NCBI RefSeq assembly: GCF_014230085.1
Contig: NZ_JACHVB010000012.1
Location: 434,001-498,000 of the forward strand
Origin: Ruficoccus amylovorans
Lineage (GTDB): Bacteria > Verrucomicrobiota > Verrucomicrobiia > Opitutales > Cerasicoccaceae
Length of the DNA: 64,000 nucleotides
Direction of reading: 5' to 3'
This document shows, piece by piece, positions 17,372 to 26,078 of the stretch (within the stretch, counting starts at the first letter, position 1; each line of letters begins with the position of its first letter). The translations under genes were made by a program, and so were the position numbers. Under the pieces are notes generated by a model. That model ran no database searches. It had not been told where the DNA came from and worked only from the letters and a program-made list of their open reading frames with translations.

Positions 17372-18748
17372 ATGAACCAGCCCAACATTATCTTCATCCT
17401 CTGCGACGACCTTGGCATCAACGATCTTCATTGCTACGGGCGCGAAGATCACTGCACGCCCAATCTCGACCGGCTTGCGCGTGAGGGAACGCGTTTTACC
17501 TCGGCCTATGCCTCGCAAGCCATCTGTTCTGCCTCCCGCGCTGGTATACTCACCGGGCTCAACCCCGCCCGGCTGCACCTGACGACCTTTCTACCCGGTC
17601 GTCCGGACGCGGCCAGCCAGCGCGTGCTACACCCGGAGATCATGATGCACGTCCCGTTGAGCATTAAGACCTGGCCCCGCTACTTTAAAGAACTCGGCTA
17701 CGTCACAGGCCTTATTGGCAAGTGGCACATCGGCAGTGAGCCTGGGCCTCGCGAACACGGCTTCGATTTTGTCTATCATCCGGGGGATGCCAAGGACACG
17801 GAGCCTTCGGCCAGCGAGGGTGGCAAGGCCGAATTCGAGCTCACCGGCGAGACTCTCCGTTTCATCGAGGAAAACCGCGATCAGCCCTTTGTCGCCTATC
17901 TCGGTCATTTCACCCCGCACATTCCTTATTGCGCGCGGGCGGATCTTGTTGAGAAACATAAGGACGCCTTTGAGCCGGTTTATGCCGCGCTTGTCGAGAC
18001 GCTCGACACCACTGTCGGCCTGCTTCTGGACAAACTGGAAGCCTACGGGCTGGCTGAGAATACTATTGTCGTTTTTACCTCGGACAATGGCGGCTTGCAC
18101 GTGCCCGAACTCGAACACCAACGCGTGACACACAACACTCCTTTTCGCGCTGGAAAGGGTTATGTCTATGAGGGCGGCCAACGCGTGCCGCTCATTGTCC
18201 GCTGGCCGGGCCGCGTGCCTGCTGGTCGTGTGATTGATACGCCCGTTAATAACGTTGATTGGATCCCCACACTGATGGAGTTGGCAGGGGCCTCGCCGCC
18301 AGATGGGCTCGATGGCGTCAGCTTCGCGGCTGGCCTGCTTGGGGGCGACATGCCTGAGCGTCCGCTATTCTGGCATTTCCCCCACTACACCAACCAAGGG
18401 GGGCGCCCCAGCGGTGCGATGCGCGAGGGTGATTGGCTGCTGGTTGAGATGTATGATGAGGCAAGAGCCGAACTTTACGATTTGTCAGCGGACATTGGCG
18501 AGAGCCTCGATCTCTCGGTTGAAGAGCCGGGCCGCCTGGCAGCGATGCGGGCGGCACTCGAAGCCTGGCGCCAGAGCAACGATGTGCAGTCCAACACGCC
18601 CAATCCCGAGTGCGACGAAGCCTTTTTTCGGCGACTTTATATAGACACTGACCCGAGCCGCTTCGATCCCCTCACCGCCGATACCGCGCAGTGGCAAACG
18701 ATCCAAGAATGGCGACAAGGGATGAATGCCGCGACGCGTAAGACTTAG
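17372..18748 (+). CDS. sulfatase (type I, formylglycine-dependent)
   Basis: Hydrolyses sulfate esters, probably from an algal or animal polysaccharide. The 458-residue protein opens with NIIFILCDDLGIND (metal-binding Asp pair). The formylglycine motif CSASR has its Cys at residue 52. IGKWHIG and FTSDNGG carry further active-site residues, and the C-terminal subdomain runs to the end. The ATG at 17372 directly precedes the conserved N-terminus; an in-frame extension to 17327 is not supported. No signal peptide is evident, so it may act in the cytoplasm or need another export route. The Ala in CSASR still fits the C-[PA]-S-R recognition pattern. Confidence 0.93.
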   Translation: MNQPNIIFILCDDLGINDLHCYGREDHCTPNLDRLAREGTRFTSAYASQAICSASRAGILTGLNPARLHLTTFLPGRPDAASQRVLHPEIMMHVPLSIKTWPRYFKELGYVTGLIGKWHIGSEPGPREHGFDFVYHPGDAKDTEPSASEGGKAEFELTGETLRFIEENRDQPFVAYLGHFTPHIPYCARADLVEKHKDAFEPVYAALVETLDTTVGLLLDKLEAYGLAENTIVVFTSDNGGLHVPELEHQRVTHNTPFRAGKGYVYEGGQRVPLIVRWPGRVPAGRVIDTPVNNVDWIPTLMELAGASPPDGLDGVSFAAGLLGGDMPERPLFWHFPHYTNQGGRPSGAMREGDWLLVEMYDEARAELYDLSADIGESLDLSVEEPGRLAAMRAALEAWRQSNDVQSNTPNPECDEAFFRRLYIDTDPSRFDPLTADTAQWQTIQEWRQGMNAATRKT

Positions 18749-18860
18749 GGTGTGGGCGCGTTACTGTTGAAAATGCACGGGTCTTTCGGGGCATTTTTTG
18801 CGCATTTTCTGGTCTGATGTGCTCTTGTTGAGAACCAGTCATTTGTGTAACATTATTTCT

Positions 18861-19583
18861 GTGAAACATTACCCCAATCTCCTCCGTTCACAGCGTCCTT
18901 TGGGTCGTGCATTTACCCTGATCGAGCTACTGGCCTCCATTGCTGTCATTGCAATACTGGCAGCTATCTTGATACCAGTCGTTTCGTCAACGATTGAGAG
19001 GGGAAGGTCTGTGCAATGTATAGGGAATTTAAAAATGTGGGCGAGCGCTATCCAGTCTTACTCATTGGACAATGGGAACGAGATCTACTGGTATGCGCAC
19101 AGCGATGGAGATGGGAACTGGATTTCAAGTGGTGGTCCTTACCGTGATTATTTCGGGACGGACTATCGTCAGGCACCTCAACTGATCGAGGAGTACCGAC
19201 GTTGCCCAGGTGACGATGAGGATCATGTGGCTGGCTACGCTTTTGTCTTACCATCTTATGACGATGGCAGCGGCGGGGTTGGCGCACGGTTTGGCAGTAG
19301 GACTAAATTGAATGCGGGGGATATTGCGAATCCTGCTGATTTTCTACTTATCACGGATGCGGTGTATGGTTCAAATGGCGACATCTCGGCCGGAAGGGGA
19401 GCCTTGGGGATCGAGAATATGATCAAGCCGATCATGGATGGAACGAGAGGGCAAAGGGTTCGTCATCAAGGGCATGCCAATGTGCTGTTTGCGGATTTTC
19501 ATATCGGCTCTCATACCTATGAGGATTTTGAAGAGAATGGCGACCGTTGGATGGTGCTGCAGGGGGTGACGAATTCACCGTGA
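18861..19583 (+). CDS. type II secretion/prepilin-like protein with H-X9-DG-type C-terminus
   Basis: A 240-residue protein whose N-terminus is a prepilin signal: a basic leader ending at GR, then AFTLIELLASIAVIAILAAILIPVVSS (positions 18910-18990). A globular region follows, with the motif RHQGHANVLFADFH near the C-terminus. This is the H-X9-DG pattern common in planctomycete and verrucomicrobial pseudopilins, here with Phe in place of Gly. The start is uncertain: GTG at 18861 gives a normal-length leader; TTG at 18843 or 18798 would lengthen it. The role is unknown; many such genes sit beside sulfatases in these phyla. Confidence 0.82.
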   Translation: MKHYPNLLRSQRPLGRAFTLIELLASIAVIAILAAILIPVVSSTIERGRSVQCIGNLKMWASAIQSYSLDNGNEIYWYAHSDGDGNWISSGGPYRDYFGTDYRQAPQLIEEYRRCPGDDEDHVAGYAFVLPSYDDGSGGVGARFGSRTKLNAGDIANPADFLLITDAVYGSNGDISAGRGALGIENMIKPIMDGTRGQRVRHQGHANVLFADFHIGSHTYEDFEENGDRWMVLQGVTNSP

Positions 19584-19760
19584 CAGGCGCTGTGAATCCC
19601 ATCTGAGTTCCTTTGTCTTTTCCGAAGAATCATAAAGCCTTGTTCCCTCATCCATTGCTTATTCGAATTGCCTCTTCGGTGTATTGCCGGGACGCTTTTG
19701 TTGCGGTGCGGCCAATGTGGGTCTCGACATTTTTTTAAGATTATCCGCTACGGCATTTTT

Positions 19761-21140
19761 ATGAAAAAATCAGCATTCACACTTGTCATCGCGTTCATGC
19801 TTTTGCGCCACCTTTACTCCGTGGAGGCATATACTCATAAGGTAACCGCCAATGCCTGTGACTATACATCACTGCAAGAGGCTATCGACAGCAATCCGGG
19901 GCAGCGGATCGACATCGGTGTGGGCGATTGGACGGTGGACCGGCGTATTCGAATTACGCATGATGGCTCCGGGTTGGTTGGCTATGGGCGAATCATCCAA
20001 AGCACGCCGTCCGAACCCGTTGTCGAGGTGAAGGGGGCGAAAAACGTGTTGCTGCGGGACATTACTTTGACACGGACGGAGGGCACGGATGGAGAAGCTG
20101 AGGGCCTGTTTGCGGACTCATGCAGCTTTCTGCGGGTGGACGGGATTACCGTCCTCGACAACCGTTCTCGCTCAGGCGCAATCAGCCTGCGGGAGTGTGT
20201 CTCCTCAACAATTAATAACTGTACCGTGCTTAACTATATGCGGATCGCGATCGACGACCGCATGGATTCGCCCAAGTACTACGGCTTTGCTTTTCATTGC
20301 ATTGATGGCACGGGGATCTCCGCCCGCGATTGCGAGGGAACCCTGATTGCCGAAAATACCGTGATTGAAGAAAATCTGTGCCCGACACCGGAGATTAAAG
20401 AACAGTATCAACTGGGAACTTTCAGTGAGAAAGCCGAGGTAAAAGGAAGCCTCATTGCGCAGGAAGCCTGGGACAAAGAATACGTGGCGATGTGGCAACA
20501 GGGCTCGGCCATTTGGGTCGGGAACCCTGTAAGAAGCCGGTTCACGCGTATCCTGGGGAACAGGGTTCAAAATGCCGCTCAGGGGATCGATCTGCATACC
20601 GACCAGGTCATCGTCGCAAACAATCTGGTCGATAACGCCTTTATTGGTATGAAAGCGATGCATGGATCGCGCAATGTCCTGATCACCGGTAACCAGTTTT
20701 CCAGAAATGTCCTCTGGAGTATCGGACTGATGCCCGGCAAGGCTTCGCATGGCGCTAAGGATGAATTCGGTGAAAGTATCCCTCCAAACAGTGATGGATC
20801 GAGCGTCATCGCAAACAACATCATTTCCGATTTTGGCTATGGGGACGCCTATTGGGTCTGGGAAAATGAAGGGCCGACGAAATGTGTTTTTCGCCTAGAT
20901 ATAGGACAGGAGCCGGATGATCCGCCCCTGACAGATGTCATCGTCACTGGTAATGTGATTCAATCGAACCCTTTTACCAGTCTGGAAACGGAGTTGCAGC
21001 AGACGCCTCGCTTTAAGTACGCCGTTTTGATCGAAACCAGTAGCCCAGAACGTGGCGAGTCGCCGCGCGGATTGCGCATCAGTAATAACATCCTCCAGCC
21101 CGGAACGGACGGGATATCCAACCAACCGCTGCCGGAATGA
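19761..21140 (+). CDS. secreted right-handed parallel beta-helix protein
   Basis: A 459-residue exported protein with a signal peptide (MKKSAFTLVIAFMLLRHLYSVEA). Its body is a beta-helix made of short Asn-containing coils such as LIAENTVIEEN, RILGNRVQNAAQGI, VLITGNQFSRN and VIANNIIS. This architecture is used by polysaccharide lyases, pectinases and epimerases. No catalytic triad could be assigned by eye. The ATG at 19761 opens directly into the signal peptide. It overlaps the next gene by four bases (ATGA), indicating coupled translation with the acetylesterase-like protein and a shared role on an extracellular glycan. Confidence 0.87.
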   Translation: MKKSAFTLVIAFMLLRHLYSVEAYTHKVTANACDYTSLQEAIDSNPGQRIDIGVGDWTVDRRIRITHDGSGLVGYGRIIQSTPSEPVVEVKGAKNVLLRDITLTRTEGTDGEAEGLFADSCSFLRVDGITVLDNRSRSGAISLRECVSSTINNCTVLNYMRIAIDDRMDSPKYYGFAFHCIDGTGISARDCEGTLIAENTVIEENLCPTPEIKEQYQLGTFSEKAEVKGSLIAQEAWDKEYVAMWQQGSAIWVGNPVRSRFTRILGNRVQNAAQGIDLHTDQVIVANNLVDNAFIGMKAMHGSRNVLITGNQFSRNVLWSIGLMPGKASHGAKDEFGESIPPNSDGSSVIANNIISDFGYGDAYWVWENEGPTKCVFRLDIGQEPDDPPLTDVIVTGNVIQSNPFTSLETELQQTPRFKYAVLIETSSPERGESPRGLRISNNILQPGTDGISNQPLPE

Positions 21141-23224
21141 TCGCGATGGAAAAATCTTCACGATTGTTGGCCGTCCGTCATTGGGTACTTGTTGCCCTTG
21201 TCCTGAGTTCGGGAATCGCCCGTGCTGAAGTCCGGCTCCCGGCAATCTTCTCCAGCGGGATGGTCTTGCAAAAGGGTACGGCCACACCCGTTTGGGGCAC
21301 GGCAGACCCGGGTGAGACTGTCACGGTTAAGATGGAGGATGCGTCGGCGGAGGCTGTTGCGGATGAGTCGGGCTGCTGGATAGTCCGCCTGGACCTGAGC
21401 GGTACCGGCGCAGGCCCCTTCGCCATGACGGTTGCCGGCAACAACCGGATTGTTCTGGGCAATGTGTTGGTCGGCGAGGTCTGGCTGGCTTCGGGACAAT
21501 CCAACATGGAGCTCTTCTTGCGCTATACGAGCACTTACCCCGAGGAACGTCAGAAGCCCCGCAACGAGTTTATCCGGGAATTCAAGGTTAGCAAACATCC
21601 TGCGGCTGAGCCCACGCGTGAGCTCGGTGGTAGATGGGAAACGGCCAGCCCGGACAGTATCGGGCAAATGTCCGGGGTCGCTTATTATTTTGCCTGTTGC
21701 GTGCAGCAGGCGCTGGGCTGCCCAGTGGGGATTATAAACTCGTCGTATGGCGGCACCAATGTCGAGACATGGATGAGCGCGGAAGCTATTGCTGAAAACC
21801 CGGAGCTTCAGCAAGGTTGCCGAAAAGCAAGCGAGGAGTTCAATACTTATCCGGAGCGCATGCGGAAGTACTGTGAAGCCTGCGAGGGCTGGATGCGGGG
21901 GCAGGGCAGAGAAGACCGGGCGGTTGATGCCCAGGAATATGCCGGGCTTGATGTCGATCCCTCGGGCTGGAAAACCGTGCGAATGCCAGCAGCCTTTCAG
22001 GATGTTGGGCTCCCTGAGTGCGGGGCGGTGTGGTTGCGCAAGCGTGTACCCATTACGCCGGACCGTGCCAATCAGCCCATGATTGTAAACCTGGGACATG
22101 TTCGCGATTACGACCGGGTCTACTGGAACGGCAAACTTGTTGGCGAGACTTCGACTGCCACGCCGACGGCTTCGCTTGGGCGGCAGTATAACCTGCCCCC
22201 GACGCCGGAGGGCGAATCGCTGCTGGCGGTTCGTGTCTTTAGCCCCTACGGACGGGCAGGCCTAAGCGCCAGCCGTAACTCGTTCCGTGTCGGGAACGAC
22301 CCTTCAAACATGTTTTACCTTGAGGGTGACTGGCTAGCGAAGATCGAGTTCACGATGCCCCCCCTTGCCGCAGACTCCCCCCTGCCCCCGAAGCGGCCCC
22401 GGGAGCCAATGGTGGAAAAAAATCTCTGCTCGCGTCTCTATAACGGGATGATTTATCCGCTGATTCCGGTCGGGCTGCGCGGGGTGATCTGGTATCAGGG
22501 GGAGAGCCAGGATAGTAGAGCCTGGCAGTATCGAGAGACTTTCCCTCTTCTGATCCAAGACTGGAGGCATGCATGGAAGACAGAGCTTCCCTTCTATTTC
22601 TGCCAGCTTGCCGCATATCGCGATAAAGTTTCCACGCCCGGTGAGAGCTCATGGGCCGAGGTGCGTGAGGCTCAGAGCCTGGCACTCGAGTTGCCGGGCA
22701 CGGGGCAAGCGGTGCTCATTGATGCGGGTGAAGCGGGCGATATTCATCCGCGTGACAAGAAGACTGCCGGAGAACGACTGGCGGCCATTGCTTTGGCGAA
22801 TACATACGGAAAGGACGTCGCTTTTTCCGGACCTGTTTTTGAGGGGGAGACAGTTGAAGACGGAGCGATCCGTCTTTCGTTCAGCAATGTTGGCGGCGGG
22901 CTGAAAGCAAGAGCGCTGGATGCCTCCTATCCGGTGCGTACTTCTGATGGCACCGTGAAACCGCTGAAAATCCCTGTCCCGGGGAGCCAATTACAGGGCT
23001 TTACAATCTGCGGCCCGGATCACCGGTGGTATTGGGCTGAGGCTAAAATCGACGGAGAAACAGTGATTGTGTCCTCGGAGCATGTTCCCCATCCGGTAGC
23101 GGTTCGCTACGCATGGCAGAACAATCCAACCGCGAACCTGATCAACATGGACAACTTTCCTGCTGCGCCGTTTCGGACCGATGAGTTTCCGCTAACGACC
23201 CGCTTGGTGCGCTACCCTGAATGA
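21137..23224 (+). CDS. sialate O-acetylesterase-like carbohydrate esterase
   Basis: A 695-residue secreted SGNH-fold esterase that removes acetyl groups from sugars. A signal peptide ends near SSGIARAEV. Block I LASGQSNME carries the nucleophilic Ser. Block III is IWYQGESQD, and the catalytic Asp/His lie in AGDIHPRDK. The domain is interrupted by a beta-sandwich insertion (about residues 270-400, including VPITPDRANQPMIVNLG) typical of long SASA proteins. The substrate need not be sialic acid; acetylated plant or algal glycans are equally likely. A four-base overlap ties it to the beta-helix gene. It ends just before a sulfatase relic. Confidence 0.92.
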   Translation: MIAMEKSSRLLAVRHWVLVALVLSSGIARAEVRLPAIFSSGMVLQKGTATPVWGTADPGETVTVKMEDASAEAVADESGCWIVRLDLSGTGAGPFAMTVAGNNRIVLGNVLVGEVWLASGQSNMELFLRYTSTYPEERQKPRNEFIREFKVSKHPAAEPTRELGGRWETASPDSIGQMSGVAYYFACCVQQALGCPVGIINSSYGGTNVETWMSAEAIAENPELQQGCRKASEEFNTYPERMRKYCEACEGWMRGQGREDRAVDAQEYAGLDVDPSGWKTVRMPAAFQDVGLPECGAVWLRKRVPITPDRANQPMIVNLGHVRDYDRVYWNGKLVGETSTATPTASLGRQYNLPPTPEGESLLAVRVFSPYGRAGLSASRNSFRVGNDPSNMFYLEGDWLAKIEFTMPPLAADSPLPPKRPREPMVEKNLCSRLYNGMIYPLIPVGLRGVIWYQGESQDSRAWQYRETFPLLIQDWRHAWKTELPFYFCQLAAYRDKVSTPGESSWAEVREAQSLALELPGTGQAVLIDAGEAGDIHPRDKKTAGERLAAIALANTYGKDVAFSGPVFEGETVEDGAIRLSFSNVGGGLKARALDASYPVRTSDGTVKPLKIPVPGSQLQGFTICGPDHRWYWAEAKIDGETVIVSSEHVPHPVAVRYAWQNNPTANLINMDNFPAAPFRTDEFPLTTRLVRYPE

Positions 23225-23323
23225 CCAGCGGGGATAGAGTTGCCAAAAAAAATGAAGGAAGGGCCGGTGAGGCTCAGGTCCACCCTGTACAAAGGTTTTA
23301 CTGTAGGAATGTCGGCGCTAAAA

Positions 23324-23890
23324 ATGAGCACTCTAAACATTATATTTTTCATGGACGACAAAGGCGTTGGGATTGGCTGGAAATCCAACTGGAGCCATGG
23401 CTGGGAAAATCGTTCTGCTTCGACGCGGAGGTTTGATGTGCGCGGGATCGGCCCGGCCAATGACGAGCAGGCTTATGAGACCGGAGCTGTTTTGATGGGA
23501 GAGCGGAATCCGGATTTGTTAGAGATCTATGAGGATGAAGTGAAAAATTACGGCCAGGGCGAGGAATATCCTGCCGGGTACTCGGGCTGGACCAGCAAGC
23601 TGCCCCTTCCCTCGTCGCAAGCCGGTGAGGAGGGAATGTATACGCCCGCCGGAGAACTCTATTCACTCCGAGATGACCCCAATGAATGGAATAACCATTT
23701 CGACGATCCGGGACATGCCGAGATATGGGAGGAAATGACGCGCAAGTTGTTGGTGCACGTTTCCGTCAGCAACGCGTGTTATCCGCACTGGCCTGAGGAT
23801 CCTTCTGGCGCCCGCAGATTGATTTTCCACATTTTACGGTATGGGAAAACAAACAGGTGCGCTTTACACGGAGAGATGCGCGTGAGATAA
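23324..23890 (+). pseudogene. internally deleted sulfatase relic
   Basis: A 188-codon frame that starts like a sulfatase (MSTLNIIFFMDDKG, matching the metal-binding N-terminus). It then loses the whole catalytic middle, including any C-x-[PA]-S-R motif. It resumes with a sulfatase C-terminus: EQAYETGAVLMGERNPDLL, then GELYSLRDDPNEWNN and a terminal helix. Intact family members have about 450-500 residues. The segment between about 23360 and 23440 matches nothing recognisable. The parent sulfatase was probably a third member of this locus. Confidence 0.75.
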
Positions 23891-23937
23891 CCTTTGTAAA
23901 ATAGCACACGAAACAACGTTGATTATATTTTTAGAAA

Positions 23938-25560
23938 ATGGAACAAGCTACCCCTGAGAACTACATGACTTGGCTGGACTGGGGCATGATCGTGACCTAC
24001 ATGCTGTTTGTTATTGCTGTCGGTTCTCTGTTCGCAAAACGCCAGACATCTACGGACCGCTATTTTGTGGCCGAGAGGAAAATTCCGGGCTGGGTGGCGG
24101 GAATATCGATGTTTGCCACGCTGTTGTCTAGCTTCACATTTATTGCCTTTCCGGGTTGGACATATGATCATGATTGGCAGTTAATATTACGCGAAAGTAT
24201 GGCTCCGTTCGCGGTTATTTTTTGCGCGATTCTAATTATACCGATATACCGAAGAGCCATCCGAATGAGTGCCTATGAATACCTCGAAAAACGATTCGGA
24301 TATATCGGGCGACTTTACGGCACAATCGGTTTTTTGATCGGCCATTTCATCAAGGTTGGCGTGGTCCTGTATGCGCTCTCGCTTACCTTGAGTACGGTCC
24401 TTGGGCTGGATACCAAGACTATTATCTTGATTCTAGGATTAGGGACGCTGATTTTCACTTTTTTCGGTGGAATTGAGGGCGTGGTTCTGACGGAGGTAGT
24501 TCAAGGGGCGCTGATGCTCTTTTGCGGACTCCTGGTCATTGCCTTTTTATCCTTTAAGACGGACACCTCATTTGCCGCATTTTCGACGGCTTGGGACGCC
24601 GGAAAATTTAAAGTTATCGATCCCACCTTTGACCTCTCCCGGGAGTCCTCCTGGGTTTTCGCCTTGTTTGGACTGTTCATGTTTCTGACAAAATACTCAA
24701 CAGACCAGACCATGGTTCAGCGCTACCTCCTGGCTCCCAGTGTGAAGGAGGCTGTTCGGGGGACCATGATCGGACTGGCATGTTGTATTCTCGCTTGGGT
24801 CATCTTTTTCCTGATCGGTTCGCTGCTTTGGGGTTTCTATGACCTGAACCCGGGCCGCCTCAGTGAAGCCATTACGAAGGGCGACGAGGTCTTTCCCTAC
24901 TTCATCGGGAGCGAGCTGCCAATGGGTGTTACCGGGTTGGTGATGGCGGGCCTGTTCGCCGCCGCCCAGTCCACCATTTCGGGAGATCTCAACTCTATCG
25001 GTGCATGCATAACGAGCGACTTTTACTGCCGCTTCTCCAAATCCCAGAACGCCAGAACGCAGTTGCTGATGGGGAAGATGGTGATCCTGCTCTCAGGATT
25101 GCTGATGATCGGACTGGCCATCTTGATGGATCTTTATCCGGGTGGGATCGCAGAGTTTACCATGGATGTCGGGGCTATCGTCGGTGCGATTATCGGGGGT
25201 GGATTGCTAGCCCTGTTTCTAATGGGGTTTTTTACCCGTCGGGTGACTAAAAACGGGATATATTTTGGGCTTTGTTGTTCTGTTATAATTACGTTTATAT
25301 GTGTTATATTCAAAGATGGAAAGATCGTTAGCATTATACCGGGTTTCCCGATTCATTTATGGACGTTACCTATTTTTACGAATATTATAACAATGGTCCT
25401 CGCGTATCTGGCCAGCTTGACGCTGTTTCGGGGAGCTCCGGCCCCCATTGAGCTTACCGTACATGGATATGATCTATACTCTAAGCTATTGCTTAGCGTT
25501 AAAAATATTTTCAGGGGCAAGAGTAAAGCTCCCAAGGCAAAGCCACCTATTGGCAGGTAG
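23938..25560 (+). CDS. sodium:solute symporter (SSS family)
   Basis: A 540-residue inner-membrane Na+-coupled transporter with about 13 hydrophobic segments. Family features are RYFVAERKIPGWVAGISMFATLLSS near residues 40-65, the FFGGIEGVVLTEVVQG segment, and GLVMAGLFAAAQSTISGDLNS, a TM8-type sodium-binding region with adjacent Ser/Thr. Its place among sulfatase, esterase and rhamnosidase genes suggests uptake of a released monosaccharide or sugar acid. The last 40 residues are basic and cytoplasmic. It is the only obvious sugar importer in the carbohydrate region. Confidence 0.93.
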   Translation: MEQATPENYMTWLDWGMIVTYMLFVIAVGSLFAKRQTSTDRYFVAERKIPGWVAGISMFATLLSSFTFIAFPGWTYDHDWQLILRESMAPFAVIFCAILIIPIYRRAIRMSAYEYLEKRFGYIGRLYGTIGFLIGHFIKVGVVLYALSLTLSTVLGLDTKTIILILGLGTLIFTFFGGIEGVVLTEVVQGALMLFCGLLVIAFLSFKTDTSFAAFSTAWDAGKFKVIDPTFDLSRESSWVFALFGLFMFLTKYSTDQTMVQRYLLAPSVKEAVRGTMIGLACCILAWVIFFLIGSLLWGFYDLNPGRLSEAITKGDEVFPYFIGSELPMGVTGLVMAGLFAAAQSTISGDLNSIGACITSDFYCRFSKSQNARTQLLMGKMVILLSGLLMIGLAILMDLYPGGIAEFTMDVGAIVGAIIGGGLLALFLMGFFTRRVTKNGIYFGLCCSVIITFICVIFKDGKIVSIIPGFPIHLWTLPIFTNIITMVLAYLASLTLFRGAPAPIELTVHGYDLYSKLLLSVKNIFRGKSKAPKAKPPIGR

Positions 25561-26078
25561 TCTTGATGGTGGCGCTCACGTGAGACGAAGCGTCTATAGG
25601 GCTTTAAGCAATATTTTAACTACGATTGGTTACGTGGCTAACAGGTTGAATGTTGAATACGTGTAGCTTTCCGCCGCGCTGGGTGTGGTCGCTCATGAAG
25701 TCGAAGCTTCGCACATGGTCGCAAAGAAACGCCACAGTCGGAAGCCCGGTGAACAATCCCTCAAGGGGTAGGAGAGGTTTGGGCGCGGATACTTGCAGAT
25801 ACTTCTCGCGACGCATGCGCTGCACAAGGTTCTTGCCAACGAAGCAGACATGATCACGAGAATTTTAGGTGATCTTGCGGTAGTCGAAAAACGGCCTCAA
25901 AACCACCCTGCCCGGACTCGCTCCGTAATATGAATACACGACTTAAAGCGATACCGATAGGTCGAGCGATGGATCGCGAACAGTCTCTTCGGTTTGCATT
26001 CGTCCTTTTTCACCCGATTTTACGGTCCCATCTTGACCGAAGAACCTATCGACAAAAATGGTCCTTCGATGAAGGTCC
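25561..26078. other. 518-bp gap with possible decayed coding sequence
   Basis: Between the symporter and the convergent sulfatase. The minus strand has an interrupted frame (about 25620-25930, stops near 25870) reading CFVGKNLVQRMRREKYLQVS and onward. It looks protein-like, but I could not place it in a family. A small AGACG-AAG-CGTCT hairpin lies near 25584, with no clear T tract. Confidence 0.4.

Noticed and set aside
18769-18800. Hairpin AAAATGC...GCATTTTTT after the sulfatase
   Set aside because: The arms are short and the inner bases do not pair, so it was not called as a terminator.
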